Positions 7,096 to 16,204 of a stretch of 64,000 nt of DNA are shown here, one piece after another. The stretch is taken from positions 1 through 64,000 of the forward strand of contig NZ_JAQQTD010000010.1 of the NCBI RefSeq assembly GCF_028561755.1. The letters are read 5' to 3'. The notes below the pieces were generated by a model. It searched no databases. It saw nothing but the letters and a program-made list of their open reading frames with translations, and was not told where the DNA came from. The position numbers were made by a program, and so were the translations under genes. Source of the DNA: Altibacter sp. HG106. GTDB taxonomy: Bacteria > Bacteroidota > Bacteroidia > Flavobacteriales > Flavobacteriaceae. The first letter of the stretch is position 1, and each line of letters opens with the position of its first letter.

Positions 7096-7404
7096 ATGGA
7101 AAATTCATATAGTTCGCTTTCAGTAGCGATTGAAGCCCTACAAAAGGAAGGATATACAATTGATTTTAACTTAGTAGAAGAGGGGGTCGAATCAAAATCT
7201 CTGAAGGCCACCTGGAAGGCCGGACAGCTTGAGGTGGTTCGTTTCTATCGTTTTGAAGGAATGACCAATCCCGGAGACAATACCATCTTGTATGTGATAA
7301 AAACCGACGATGGAAAAAAAGGTCTTTTGGTAGATGCGTATGGCGCAGATACCGGGCCTGTAAGTCAGGAGATGATCGATAAACTCAATATTCATAATGA
7401 GTAG
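7096..7404 (+). CDS. Conserved small protein (annotated elsewhere as phosphoribosylpyrophosphate synthetase-like)
   Basis: A 102-residue protein with the pattern YRFEGMTNPGDNTILYVI followed by GLLVDAYGADT, which I recognise as a small Bacteroidota-specific family. Databases often label it phosphoribosylpyrophosphate synthetase, but it lacks the length and PRPP-synthetase motifs, so that name should not be taken as function. It overlaps the next gene by 8 bp (7397-7404), implying translational coupling. Confidence 0.75.
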   Translation: MENSYSSLSVAIEALQKEGYTIDFNLVEEGVESKSLKATWKAGQLEVVRFYRFEGMTNPGDNTILYVIKTDDGKKGLLVDAYGADTGPVSQEMIDKLNIHNE

Positions 7405-7735
7405 CCCGTTGCAGTGGTCCGATTTTGAAAAAGTGCACATGCACGTGGGGACCATTCTGGAAGCTTCCGATTTTCCTGAAGCGAACAAACCTGCCTACCA
7501 ATTGGTAATCGACTTTGGGCCCGATATTGGCATTCTTAAATCGTCTGCCCAGATTACGGTGTGTTACCAGAAAAGTGAATTGGTGGGCCGACAGATCATC
7601 GCCGTTATTAACTTTCCGAAGAAACAAATTGGTCCTTTTATGAGCGAATGCCTGGTGTTGGGTGCCGTAGATCAGGAAAAAGTGATCTTACTGGAGCCGG
7701 GGTTGCAGGTGCAAAACGGACTCAGAGTTTCGTAA
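7397..7735 (+). CDS. csaA: CsaA-like tRNA-binding-domain protein
   Basis: The 112-residue protein is a single OB-fold tRNA-binding domain of the CsaA type: FEKVHMHVGTILEA near the N terminus, the central FGPDIGILKSSAQIT, and NFPKKQIGPFMSECLVLGA. In Bacillus, CsaA is a dimeric chaperone linked to protein export; the same fold binds tRNA in EMAP-like proteins. Length matches the family. It overlaps the preceding small gene and converges on the SulP transporter gene, 4 bp away. Confidence 0.85.
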   Translation: MSSPLQWSDFEKVHMHVGTILEASDFPEANKPAYQLVIDFGPDIGILKSSAQITVCYQKSELVGRQIIAVINFPKKQIGPFMSECLVLGAVDQEKVILLEPGLQVQNGLRVS

Positions 7736-7739
7736 TCAC

Positions 7740-9362
7740 TTACACTTCACTATCCATCATATCGGTAACCACATAATAACGTGGATCGTCGATCGCATCT
7801 TTAATGATGGTGGCAAACTCTGGATTCCATTTTAGGAGTAGGGCTTTGCAATCCGGACTCAAATGTGTTAGCGTTACCTCCTTACCACTGTCGATGTATT
7901 TATTCGCAAGATTCCGAAGCGCTTCTACACCACTATGATCTGAAACCTTTGATTCAATAAAATCAATTTCAACCCGCTCTGGGTCGGTGCTCACCTCAAA
8001 TTTGCTATTAAAGGCAGAAACGGAACCGAAGAATAGCGGTCCCCAGATCTCGTACACTTTCGTACCATCATCTTTCAAACGTTTGCGCGCGCGGATCATG
8101 GTAGCGTTTTTCCAGGCAAACACCAACGCGCTCATAATAACTCCCGCAATAACAGCAATGGCAAGGTCTTGCCAGACTGTTATCGCCGAAACGGCAATTA
8201 AAACGATCGCATCGGCCAGGGGTATTTTATGTAGAATTCTGAAACTACTCCATGCAAAGGTGCCAATCACTACCATAAACATGACACCAACCAGTGCGGC
8301 AATGGGAATTTGTTCGATCAGCGGAGCCCCAAACAACACGAAACACAACAACGCAATGGCAGCGATCGTGCCCGATAGTCGTCCGCGACCACCCGAATTG
8401 ATATTGATAATACTCTGCCCGATCATGGCACAACCGCCCATCCCGCCAAAAAAGCCATTGAGAATGTTAGCGCTTCCTTGCGCCACACATTCTCGGTTAC
8501 CGCTTCCGCGGGTTTCGGTCATTTCATCGATGAGGTTGAGGGTCATTAAGGATTCAATTAATCCAACGGCAGCTAGAATAAAGGCGGTAGATAGGATCAA
8601 ATCCCAATGGCCTTGCAAGGTGTTGAACAGACCAAAAATTTGGGCTTGAAATGCGGGTAAGGAACCTTGTAATCCTTCGCCACCTCCGTCACGAATAAAA
8701 GATCCAACCGTACTTACCTCTACCTTTCCAAAGATCACGATGGCCGCCACAACAATGATGGCTGTAAGGGCCGCCGGAATTTTTTTGGTGAGTCGTGGCA
8801 ATAGGAACATGATGGCCATGGTTAATCCTACCAGCCCCAGCATAACGTACAACTCGGTACCGCTCAGCCAAACCCGTTCTCCGTTAACGGTTTCCTTAAA
8901 CAAGCCCAATTGCGATAAGAAGATAACAATGGCAAGTCCGTTTACAAAGCCCATCATCACGGGGTGGGGAATGAGTCGAACAAATTTCCCTAATTTCAGG
9001 ACACCGGCTAGAATTTGAATAAGACCTACGAACAATAAGGTAATAAAAAGCCATTGGAGTCCGAGATTCTCTATAGGCGTAGCTAATGCCATTCCTACCT
9101 CGTTCCCTTTTTGTATGAGATGTACCATCACCACGGCCATGGCTCCCGTGGCGCCGCTAATCATTCCGGGGCGTCCACCAAAAAGGGCGGTAACGATTCC
9201 CATCATGAAGGCTCCGTACAACCCCACCAGGGGATCGACGCCCGCCACAAAGGCAAAAGCTACGGCTTCAGGTACCAATGCCAGGGCAACGGTGAGTCCC
9301 GATAGGATATCATTCTTAGGGTTTTGAGTAAAGTTTTTCTGCGTACGTTGTAGTAGGTTCAT
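7740..9362 (-). CDS. SulP-family inorganic anion transporter with STAS domain
   Basis: The 540-residue membrane protein has about ten to twelve hydrophobic segments, the SulP signature region GLTVALALVPEAVAFAF near the N terminus and GGMGGCAMIGQSIININSGG near residue 290, then a C-terminal STAS domain (about 430-540). SulP proteins move sulfate, bicarbonate or other anions with sodium or protons; the anion here is not shown by sequence. The start at 9362 (MNLLQRTQKN) is preferred over 9422 because a TACTTTTG promoter element lies between them. Confidence 0.9.
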   Translation of the reverse strand: MNLLQRTQKNFTQNPKNDILSGLTVALALVPEAVAFAFVAGVDPLVGLYGAFMMGIVTALFGGRPGMISGATGAMAVVMVHLIQKGNEVGMALATPIENLGLQWLFITLLFVGLIQILAGVLKLGKFVRLIPHPVMMGFVNGLAIVIFLSQLGLFKETVNGERVWLSGTELYVMLGLVGLTMAIMFLLPRLTKKIPAALTAIIVVAAIVIFGKVEVSTVGSFIRDGGGEGLQGSLPAFQAQIFGLFNTLQGHWDLILSTAFILAAVGLIESLMTLNLIDEMTETRGSGNRECVAQGSANILNGFFGGMGGCAMIGQSIININSGGRGRLSGTIAAIALLCFVLFGAPLIEQIPIAALVGVMFMVVIGTFAWSSFRILHKIPLADAIVLIAVSAITVWQDLAIAVIAGVIMSALVFAWKNATMIRARKRLKDDGTKVYEIWGPLFFGSVSAFNSKFEVSTDPERVEIDFIESKVSDHSGVEALRNLANKYIDSGKEVTLTHLSPDCKALLLKWNPEFATIIKDAIDDPRYYVVTDMMDSEV

Positions 9363-9381
9363 AGCGGCCTTAAAAAAGCGG

Positions 9382-9389
9382 CAAAAGTA
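9382..9389 (-). promoter_or_regulatory. -7 promoter element (TACTTTTG) of the SulP gene
   Basis: On the minus strand TACTTTTG matches TAnnTTTG and lies 19 bp before the ATG at 9362. It decides the start of the transporter. Confidence 0.5.
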
Positions 9390-9517
9390 ACGAATTGCTT
9401 CTAATTTTACGGTTATTGACAACGAGAAGCATCACTTTTCAGCGGTGTTAGTTCACAAAATGAGAAAAATAAGCTATATTTAACATTCATAAAGGAACCC
9501 CGAATTAATTTATGTGA

Positions 9518-10111
9518 ATGTCTATGAAAAACACTACTACTCAAAAAGAGGATATCTTTCAATTGATATCCTATGAAGATGCCACTCCCGAAGTTCAAGA
9601 AATTTATGATGACACCAAGCGTACGTTTCAGTTACCGTTTGTGCTCAATTGGTTTCAATGTCAGGGGGCTAATGCCGATTTGCTACGCGGAAATTGGACG
9701 AAACTGAAATCAACCCTGGTACTCGGGCAGGTGCCCAATGTACTCAAGCAGTTGATTATCTATAATGTTTCAAAACTTCGGAATTGCGATTATTGTTCAA
9801 TTGCCCATGGAATTTTTGCCAATAGCATGCGAGACCAACTAAGTGATGATCCGTCATTCGTGCCTACCGAGCACATTGATTCACCAAAGCTTCCGAAGAG
9901 TTACCGCACGGCGATCAAGATGGTAACCCATGCCGCCTTGCACCCTCAGGATTTCACGGCCGATCATTTAGAGCAGCTTTCCGAAGCCGGTTTTCATGCA
10001 AGTGAAATAAGAGAATTACTTTCCGTAGCCGATCTTGTCAATATGTTGAATACCATAGCTGATGTTGCCGGAATTAAAATCGATGAATCCTTGGTAGGGA
10101 TAAAAACATAA
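9518..10111 (+). CDS. Carboxymuconolactone decarboxylase / AhpD-like protein
   Basis: The 197-residue all-helical protein contains the AhpD-type redox motif NCDYCSIAHG (about residues 88-97), with CxxC and a downstream His, which in AhpD relays electrons to alkyl hydroperoxide reductase. The rest fits the carboxymuconolactone-decarboxylase fold. An oxidative-stress role is plausible but unproven; no ahpC lies nearby. It is followed 13 bp later by the ATPase-less sensor protein gene and may share its transcript. A second ATG at 9524 is also possible. Confidence 0.8.
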   Translation: MSMKNTTTQKEDIFQLISYEDATPEVQEIYDDTKRTFQLPFVLNWFQCQGANADLLRGNWTKLKSTLVLGQVPNVLKQLIIYNVSKLRNCDYCSIAHGIFANSMRDQLSDDPSFVPTEHIDSPKLPKSYRTAIKMVTHAALHPQDFTADHLEQLSEAGFHASEIRELLSVADLVNMLNTIADVAGIKIDESLVGIKT

Positions 10112-10124
10112 AGGCGCTTGGGGT

Positions 10125-10958
10125 ATGGGGCAAACAGCTACACTATTCCGTTATGAAGCCTTGAGCAAAGTAACGAGTAAGGTTTTCAACAGTACTTCGC
10201 TGGAAGAATTGAATGCGGTGCTACATCAGCATTTGAAATATATATTCGACTTTTCCTTTTTTAGAATAGCGGTAGACTTTAAGGAGCCGTTAAGTTTGAG
10301 TTATACTGGGGCGAACTCGTTTGTAGAGCGCGAGACCTTTCAATGGTTGGCACACGAGAACTCCCTTATTGCTACGCAAATTCCAATTTCGGAACCCTTT
10401 ACTTCGGAAGGCTTTGAAGCCTATAAACTGACACCCACTAATGACGCGCACACCCTCTACGCATGGCATCATTTTTTTAAGGAGTGCCATATGTGCATCA
10501 CGTTGGTACAACCCAAGGAAGCGACACTTTTTTGGTCTGAAACCGATGTGTTGCTGATGTTGTCTGAAATCGTGGTGGCGAAAGTTTCGAAATTGGCGTA
10601 TCTTGATCTCATTGATCGAAAGAACAAAGAACTAGCGTTAGCTTTGACAGAGATTGAGCGACAGAATGAGGATATTCAAGCCATCGTGTCCAATCAGGAA
10701 AGTATTATAGAACAACGCACTAACGAACTGCGAGAAAAAAATAAAACATTGTTGGAAATAGCTACGATCAACGCGCACTCCCTACGCGAACCCCTGGCGC
10801 GAATCTTAGGTCTTATTCAAGTCGCCAAAGGATTAACCAATAAAGAAGAACGAGACCTCACCATTGAATATTTAAGTGCTTCCGCCGAAGAACTCGATCA
10901 ACGGCTTCAGGACATCATTGCCAGAAGTACTCAACATTTTAAAGAGTCGCTTCAATGA
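10125..10958 (+). CDS. Sensor-like protein with DHp (HisKA-like) domain but no ATPase domain
   Basis: The 277-residue protein has a GAF-like N-terminal half (about 1-160), a charged coiled coil (about 165-210) and a histidine-kinase dimerisation helix pair with the H-box NAHSLREPLARILGL, where H218 is the candidate phospho-acceptor. The protein stops about 60 residues later; there is no N, G1 or G2 box, so it cannot bind ATP as a normal kinase does. Its stop overlaps the start of a CheY-like regulator (10955-10958), so the two are surely co-translated. It may be a phosphotransfer partner or phosphatase, or be phosphorylated by another kinase. Confidence 0.75.
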   Translation: MGQTATLFRYEALSKVTSKVFNSTSLEELNAVLHQHLKYIFDFSFFRIAVDFKEPLSLSYTGANSFVERETFQWLAHENSLIATQIPISEPFTSEGFEAYKLTPTNDAHTLYAWHHFFKECHMCITLVQPKEATLFWSETDVLLMLSEIVVAKVSKLAYLDLIDRKNKELALALTEIERQNEDIQAIVSNQESIIEQRTNELREKNKTLLEIATINAHSLREPLARILGLIQVAKGLTNKEERDLTIEYLSASAEELDQRLQDIIARSTQHFKESLQ

Positions 10959-11335
10959 AGAAGAAACAACCGCTATTATATCTGGTCGATGATCAGAAGA
11001 TTGTCAATTTTGTAAATCAAAAAGTAATTGAAAACGCTGGAGTGGCTTGCGAAATGCTTGCGTTTGAAGACCCCAGAGAAGCATTAGTAAAATTGACCGA
11101 TCTCGTACCCGATTACATTCTGCTCGACATTCAAATGCCCGAGGTAAACGGATGGCAGTTTCTTGAATCCTTACAACGTCAACAATGTCGATCGAAGGTG
11201 GTGATGGTCACATCCAGCACCAGTCCCTTAGATCGGAAGCGTGCCGCTAGCTTTGACGCTGTAGTCGATTACATTGTCAAGCCCCTATCGGTTGAAGAGG
11301 TACAAAAACTAAGTCAGCAACATTGTTCGCACTAA
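10955..11335 (+). CDS. CheY-like single-domain response regulator
   Basis: The 126-residue receiver domain has the acidic pair D12-D13 (YLVDDQ), phospho-acceptor D58 (YILLDIQMPEVNGW), the switch Thr at 86 (VMVTSS) and Lys 109 (IVKPL). There is no output domain, so it acts by protein contact. It overlaps the DHp-protein gene by 4 bp and presumably exchanges phosphate with H218 of that protein. It converges with the DUF885 gene, 5 bp away. Confidence 0.9.
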   Translation: MKKKQPLLYLVDDQKIVNFVNQKVIENAGVACEMLAFEDPREALVKLTDLVPDYILLDIQMPEVNGWQFLESLQRQQCRSKVVMVTSSTSPLDRKRAASFDAVVDYIVKPLSVEEVQKLSQQHCSH

Positions 11336-11340
11336 GGTAC

Positions 11341-13128
11341 CTATTGCGTGTCGATCCAGCGATTGATTTTATCTTCTAGTAGCGCTAACGGAATGCATCC
11401 CGTTTCAAGCACTTGATTGTGAAACTGACCAATATCAAAAGCATCCCCTAATTGGGTTTCCGCTTTTTGTCGAAGCTCTCTAATCTTTAATTGTCCAATC
11501 TTATAGCTTAGTGCCTGTCCGGGATTGGCCATGTACCGTTCAATTTCAGAAGTAATGGCCGCTTCCGATTCGGCTTCATTTTCCAGAGAGTACTGAATGG
11601 CTTCTTCTCGCGTCCAACCCTTGCTATGCAATCCGGTATCCACCACCAATCGGATGGCACGGTGCATTTCGGCGCCCAGCATTCCGAAGTACTGATACGG
11701 GTCGGTATACAAGCCCAATTCTTTTCCTAAAGATTCAGAATACAGCGCCCAACCTTCACCGTACCCGCTGTACCACAACGTCTTTCGGAAGGTGGGTAAG
11801 TCCTCGTTTTCCTGGGTAAGCGAAATTTGGTAGTGGTGTCCGGGAATAGCCTCGTGAAGGAAAAGCGATTCATCGCTATACACATTGTAGGCCGTCGCCT
11901 CGGGAATGGGTACATAAAAGATTCCCGGACGTGTGCCGTCTAAGGATCCGGGATTGTATTCGGCACTGGCTGATTTTTCCCGGAAGGCTTCCGTGCGGCG
12001 CACCTCGAAAGGCGTTTTTGGCGTATTGTCGAAGAGTTTTTGCAATTGTGGCTTCATGCGTTCATGGATCGCGTTGAAGTTATCGATCACCTCTTCCGCA
12101 GAAGTATAGGGCATTAGGTCCTTGTTATTTCGCACATAATCAAAGAACGAGGTGAGGTCTCCTTCGTAGCCTACCTCTTTTTTTATCGCCTCCATTTCTG
12201 AACGGATGCGTGCCACTTCGCTGAGACCTAATTCGTGAATTTCTTCCGCAGACATGGTCGTGGTGGTGTACAGTTTAATTTGATAGTCGTAGTATGCTTT
12301 TCCATTCGGAATGTCGGTAATACCGCTCGTTTCTCTTGCGTTGTTCATATAGTCGTTTTCCATGAAGTCCGCCAGACTTTGATAGGTAGGAACGATCTTT
12401 TCTTCGATGAGCTGTTGGTAGGCTGCGGTTATTTCTTCCTTATCCGCTTCGGAAAGGGTTTCTGGAAAATTGTTCAACGGACTATAAAACAGGTGTTCTG
12501 CCGTGTTGGCATTGGTCAAGGATTTCAGCTGTGGAAGTACCTTAACCACCAAGGCTTTAGGAAGAACGTACCCTTGGGTCATGCCTTCTCGCATGTTCGC
12601 TTCAGCTGTCTCCAACCATTGAACAAAGCCGTCTACACGCTTCACCCATTGCATATAATCTTCTTTGGTTTCGAAGGGTTGGGCACTGGCACCGCTAGCG
12701 AGCTGTCCCATAACCAGATTTACAGACCACATTTGGTCGATGGGCATGTATTCACTTTTCTTAAATTTCATGCCTTCCAAGTTCATGTCGCATTCCCAGG
12801 CGAGAATCTCTTTTGTCAATTGTTCGGTTTCTGAAAGATCATCATCACTAAAAGATTCCAATTGGTTTTTATATTTTTCGTAATGCGCTTTCACTTGTTG
12901 CACGTAGCTGCTATCCAGGAAATTCGGAAACTGGTCGTCATAGCGATCGTCTCCCGCAAAGGTAGCTTGCACCGGATTCAGTTTTAGACCGTCTTCGTAA
13001 TACGAATCCAGCATCGCGTTAAAGTCTGAAGAAATCATTTCAGGGGTTTGTTCATTTTCATTGGACTCCTCTTTGCAGGCGGTAAACGCGAGCAGCATGA
13101 GCAGCATCGATAACAGTGAATATTTCAT
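11341..13128 (-). CDS. DUF885-family lipoprotein, predicted metallopeptidase
   Basis: The 595-residue protein starts with a lipoprotein signal (lipobox LAFTAC, Cys 18) and is therefore membrane-anchored outside the cytoplasm. It belongs to the DUF885 family of predicted zinc peptidases; the metal-site motif HEAIPGHH is at 425-432. The substrate is unknown. The gene begins 14 bp after the stop of the M14 carboxypeptidase gene and is likely its operon partner, which suggests joint use of peptides in the periplasm or at the surface. Confidence 0.9.
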   Translation of the reverse strand: MKYSLLSMLLMLLAFTACKEESNENEQTPEMISSDFNAMLDSYYEDGLKLNPVQATFAGDDRYDDQFPNFLDSSYVQQVKAHYEKYKNQLESFSDDDLSETEQLTKEILAWECDMNLEGMKFKKSEYMPIDQMWSVNLVMGQLASGASAQPFETKEDYMQWVKRVDGFVQWLETAEANMREGMTQGYVLPKALVVKVLPQLKSLTNANTAEHLFYSPLNNFPETLSEADKEEITAAYQQLIEEKIVPTYQSLADFMENDYMNNARETSGITDIPNGKAYYDYQIKLYTTTTMSAEEIHELGLSEVARIRSEMEAIKKEVGYEGDLTSFFDYVRNNKDLMPYTSAEEVIDNFNAIHERMKPQLQKLFDNTPKTPFEVRRTEAFREKSASAEYNPGSLDGTRPGIFYVPIPEATAYNVYSDESLFLHEAIPGHHYQISLTQENEDLPTFRKTLWYSGYGEGWALYSESLGKELGLYTDPYQYFGMLGAEMHRAIRLVVDTGLHSKGWTREEAIQYSLENEAESEAAITSEIERYMANPGQALSYKIGQLKIRELRQKAETQLGDAFDIGQFHNQVLETGCIPLALLEDKINRWIDTQ

Positions 13129-13142
13129 GGTGTAAGAGTTGG

Positions 13143-15662
13143 CTACATTTCGTTTCCGAAGAAAATAGCATTCATTAAAAGTTTATTGGTTCCGTACCAA
13201 AAAGCCCGGAAGTTCGTATTGTCGGTAAAATAGACCACTTGCCCACGTCCAAGCCCTGAGGTTTTGAAAGCAGCTGTTCCTGCCAATTCTGTGAGGTTGG
13301 GTTTCGAGATATACCCACTCAGCAACGGCGATTCAGTATACTGAATGGGATTGTTGTAGCTGTTTTCATCAGCTTCCAGAAAGATAGTGCTGTTTCGAAA
13401 AACAGGTAGGGTTTCATTTTTGTAGCCGAAGGCGATCGGGTGGGTACGGTCTAAGGTAGTTTCAAAGATCGCGCCTCCAATCACCTGGGCACCAAAGTAA
13501 TTGCCTCGATCTTCATACGAAATATTGGTCGCGGTATCTTGCGTACGCTTAAACTTCATTTTCATGATATCGTTACTGTCAAACCAACGTCCGGCGTTCT
13601 TGTATCCGATTAATGTTCCGCCGTTTCGCACCCAGGTTTTTAATTTTTCGGCATCGTCTTTATCCAAAGCATTGCCCCATGAGTTCGGCAGAATGATATC
13701 GGTATAACGGCTAAGGTCTGTTCTACTGAAATTTCTCGTATCGAGCTTGGTGAGTTTTATGTTATAGCGCGTATCGAACAAATGCCAGATTTCTCCGGCG
13801 TCGTAGGGATTGATCCCATCTCCAATCACCATTGCTACCTGTTGTGGTTCGATGGTTCGGAAGGCGCGACTTCCAAGATCGATTCCTTTTACAAGTCCTG
13901 TGCTCACAGAACGGATGGTTACATGAGATTCTTGAGCGATCTCTTTCATAAAGGCGCCTAGCTCTTGCGTATTGAGCGATTGACCCTGTACCGGAATCAT
14001 GATCGTTCCATAGTCATAGTCGGTGTTTCCAACAGAAAAAGGTTTCATTCCCACTTTTACGAGTAGGTCTTTGTCGTGCATCATCTGCAGCGCTTTGGGC
14101 GTATAGTAATCGTGCCATTCCATTACATAGGCATAGTTGGAGGTAGCAGGAGCGGTCGGGTTTGGCATGCTGAGGTTCGTAACTTCAGGGCCGGCATTGT
14201 TTAGGGATACTTTTTCGTCGTAGTCAAGGTTGAACGCAAGCGGGAAGGTCCATGCGCTGATGTCGTAGAAAAGGGAGTCTTGAAAGCTAGTTCGCTTTTC
14301 GAACATCGCGTTTATAAGTCGGTGTTGCTTTTGGTTCTTCGGAACGATATACGCGTTCCCTTTTTTATAGGTCTTACCGTTTTGAGTGACGTCGTTCTTC
14401 AGTTCGTGGAATTTTATTTTGTGCCGCTGAAGGATTTCCGCCAGGTGATATGTTTTAGAGGCATCCTTGGCATCCCCAAAGATCAGAGCACCCCCCGAAT
14501 TCGCCTCGTTACGAGCATTGGCGTAGAAGTCGCGCTGATACGCTAAGATGTCGGTACGCATGCCTACGGCCGCTTCTAAGGTAGAAAGGGCAGCGGTAAA
14601 TTGGTTCCTAATTGTAAAGGGAAAGGTTAAGATTCCGTTGTCACTCTCTTGCGCGTGTCCGCGGGACGATCCTTGTTCAAAAAGGATCCCGATACCTCCG
14701 TTGATATCCGGAAAGGTAGAACCCTTTCCGTAGTAAAAATCATCATAATCCTCTTCGGTATAATAAAAGCTACCAATTTTATCCAGGGCTTTGGCGTGAT
14801 AGGTTCCTATCTGTGCTGTGAGCTCCTGATTTTTTGTCGGAGTTAAGGGATGGGTTCTCGACTGGATCCCCGGTTGGAAGAAAAAGGTGCTATTGGTGCC
14901 CATTTCGTGGTGGTCTGTGAGAATGTTTGGGTACCATTTGTGGAAGGTTTCAATGCGGGCCCGACTTTCAGGAAGTTGTACCGGGAGCCAGTCGCGGTTC
15001 ATATCGAACCAATAATGATTGGTTCTACCTCCGGGCCATACTTCGCTGTATTCACGATCGTTTGGATCGGGATTAATATTTTGTGCTTTGTGAATATTTG
15101 CCCAATAGGCAAAACGCTGAAGTCCGTCAGGATTGAAGGACGGGTCAAAAAGGATCACCGTATTGTTTAAAAGGTTATCGATTTTAGCCCCTTGGGCGGC
15201 TGCCAAATAATAAGCAACGGCAAGGCCGGCATTGGCGCCACTGGGTTCGTTTCCGTGAATGGAAAATCCTTGATAGACTACGATGGGCATCGACTCAATA
15301 TTTTGGGAAGCTGCACCCGATTCTGTCAACGCAACATGGTTAGTGCGAATGCTTTCTATACGGTTGTGGTTTGCTGGCGAGGTAATCGTAAGAAGCCACA
15401 ACGGGCGGCCTTCGAAGGTCGTACCGCGATTTTCTATCGTAATTCGATCGCTCACTTCCGCAAGGCGTTGCATATAGTACGAGAGCTTGTCGTGGGTCAC
15501 GTGCCAGTCGCCCACCTGGTGGCCAATTACCTCTTCCGGGGTAGGAATGGCGTCGTTATAGTTTACATCATTGGGGAGGTAGTAGTCGAGATCAACTTGG
15601 TAATCTTGTGCTAATAAGGATAAAGAACATACAGTACATACTGCAAAGAGTAGTTTTTTCAT
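13143..15662 (-). CDS. Secreted M14-family zinc carboxypeptidase
   Basis: The 839-residue protein has an N-terminal signal peptide ending near LLAQD (residue 20) and an M14 peptidase domain (about 50-400). The HxxE zinc pair is H136/E139 in IHGNEPSGANAG, and the following WFDMNRDW and DHHEMG segments complete the site. The C-terminal half resembles the glutamine-amidotransferase-like domain that follows M14 domains in many Bacteroidota secreted peptidases. It is the first gene of an operon with the DUF885 peptidase. Confidence 0.9.
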   Translation of the reverse strand: MKKLLFAVCTVCSLSLLAQDYQVDLDYYLPNDVNYNDAIPTPEEVIGHQVGDWHVTHDKLSYYMQRLAEVSDRITIENRGTTFEGRPLWLLTITSPANHNRIESIRTNHVALTESGAASQNIESMPIVVYQGFSIHGNEPSGANAGLAVAYYLAAAQGAKIDNLLNNTVILFDPSFNPDGLQRFAYWANIHKAQNINPDPNDREYSEVWPGGRTNHYWFDMNRDWLPVQLPESRARIETFHKWYPNILTDHHEMGTNSTFFFQPGIQSRTHPLTPTKNQELTAQIGTYHAKALDKIGSFYYTEEDYDDFYYGKGSTFPDINGGIGILFEQGSSRGHAQESDNGILTFPFTIRNQFTAALSTLEAAVGMRTDILAYQRDFYANARNEANSGGALIFGDAKDASKTYHLAEILQRHKIKFHELKNDVTQNGKTYKKGNAYIVPKNQKQHRLINAMFEKRTSFQDSLFYDISAWTFPLAFNLDYDEKVSLNNAGPEVTNLSMPNPTAPATSNYAYVMEWHDYYTPKALQMMHDKDLLVKVGMKPFSVGNTDYDYGTIMIPVQGQSLNTQELGAFMKEIAQESHVTIRSVSTGLVKGIDLGSRAFRTIEPQQVAMVIGDGINPYDAGEIWHLFDTRYNIKLTKLDTRNFSRTDLSRYTDIILPNSWGNALDKDDAEKLKTWVRNGGTLIGYKNAGRWFDSNDIMKMKFKRTQDTATNISYEDRGNYFGAQVIGGAIFETTLDRTHPIAFGYKNETLPVFRNSTIFLEADENSYNNPIQYTESPLLSGYISKPNLTELAGTAAFKTSGLGRGQVVYFTDNTNFRAFWYGTNKLLMNAIFFGNEM

Positions 15663-15688
15663 GTGGTATCATCAATTTGGCTTAAAGA

Positions 15689-15720
15689 TAAAAAAACCGC
15701 CCCAAAAAGTTGGGGCGGTC
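15689..15720 (-). terminator. Rho-independent terminator of the PUR-protein gene
   Basis: On the minus strand CCGCCCCAA pairs with TTGGGGCGG (15697-15705 and 15710-15718) and is followed by a T run. It ends the DUF3276 transcript and insulates the peptidase operon downstream. Confidence 0.85.
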
Positions 15721-15746
15721 GAATCACTTTTTAAAAGGAAAGCGGT

Positions 15747-16142
15747 TTATATATCGTCAAAATCGATGTCGGTGAATTGCGTTGGCGGCGTTCGGTCGCT
15801 AGCGGCTCCAATTTCTTCCGCTTCGCCTTGCGCATCGTTTTCTTTATTGTAATCCTTTTGATGACGTTCGCTAATCACTTCTTCTCCTTTTTCGTCAAAG
15901 ATGTAATCGATCATTTCGCTTAAATTATCTTTAAACTCAGAAAAATCCTCCTTGTACAGATAAATTTTATGCTTTTTGTAATGATACGAACCATCGTCGT
16001 TAGTAAATTTTTTACTCTCGGTAATGGTTAGATAGTAGTCTCCGGCTTTGGTAGACCGAACATCAAAAAAATAAGTGCGTCTTCCGGCACGCATAACCTT
16101 TGAATAAATTTCTTCTCGCTCCATCGTATGCTGATCGCTCAT
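15747..16142 (-). CDS. DUF3276 / PUR-family nucleic-acid-binding protein
   Basis: The protein is 131 residues from the chosen start at 16142 (MSDQHTMEREEIYSKV). It contains one PUR repeat-like domain (RAGRRTYFFDVRSTKAGDYYLTITESKKF) followed by an acidic tail ending DIDFDDI. PUR proteins bind single-stranded GGN-rich DNA or RNA; Bacteroidota have a single-repeat form that dimerises. It is cytoplasmic. A longer start at 16160 is possible but adds only six residues. It lies upstream of, and in the same direction as, the M14 operon but is separated from it by a terminator. Confidence 0.85.
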   Translation of the reverse strand: MSDQHTMEREEIYSKVMRAGRRTYFFDVRSTKAGDYYLTITESKKFTNDDGSYHYKKHKIYLYKEDFSEFKDNLSEMIDYIFDEKGEEVISERHQKDYNKENDAQGEAEEIGAASDRTPPTQFTDIDFDDI

Positions 16143-16204
16143 AGTATGATTTGTTAACACTTTGCCAAAAATCTAAAAAAAATGGAAATAACACAACTTC
16201 TGAT

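Noticed and set aside
7987-8649. 220-codon plus-strand frame
   Set aside because: It lies entirely antisense to the SulP transporter and has no recognisable protein content.
12235-12834. 199-codon plus-strand frame
   Set aside because: Antisense to the DUF885 peptidase gene, with composition of a mirrored frame.
15192-15614. 140-codon plus-strand frame
   Set aside because: Antisense to the M14 peptidase gene.
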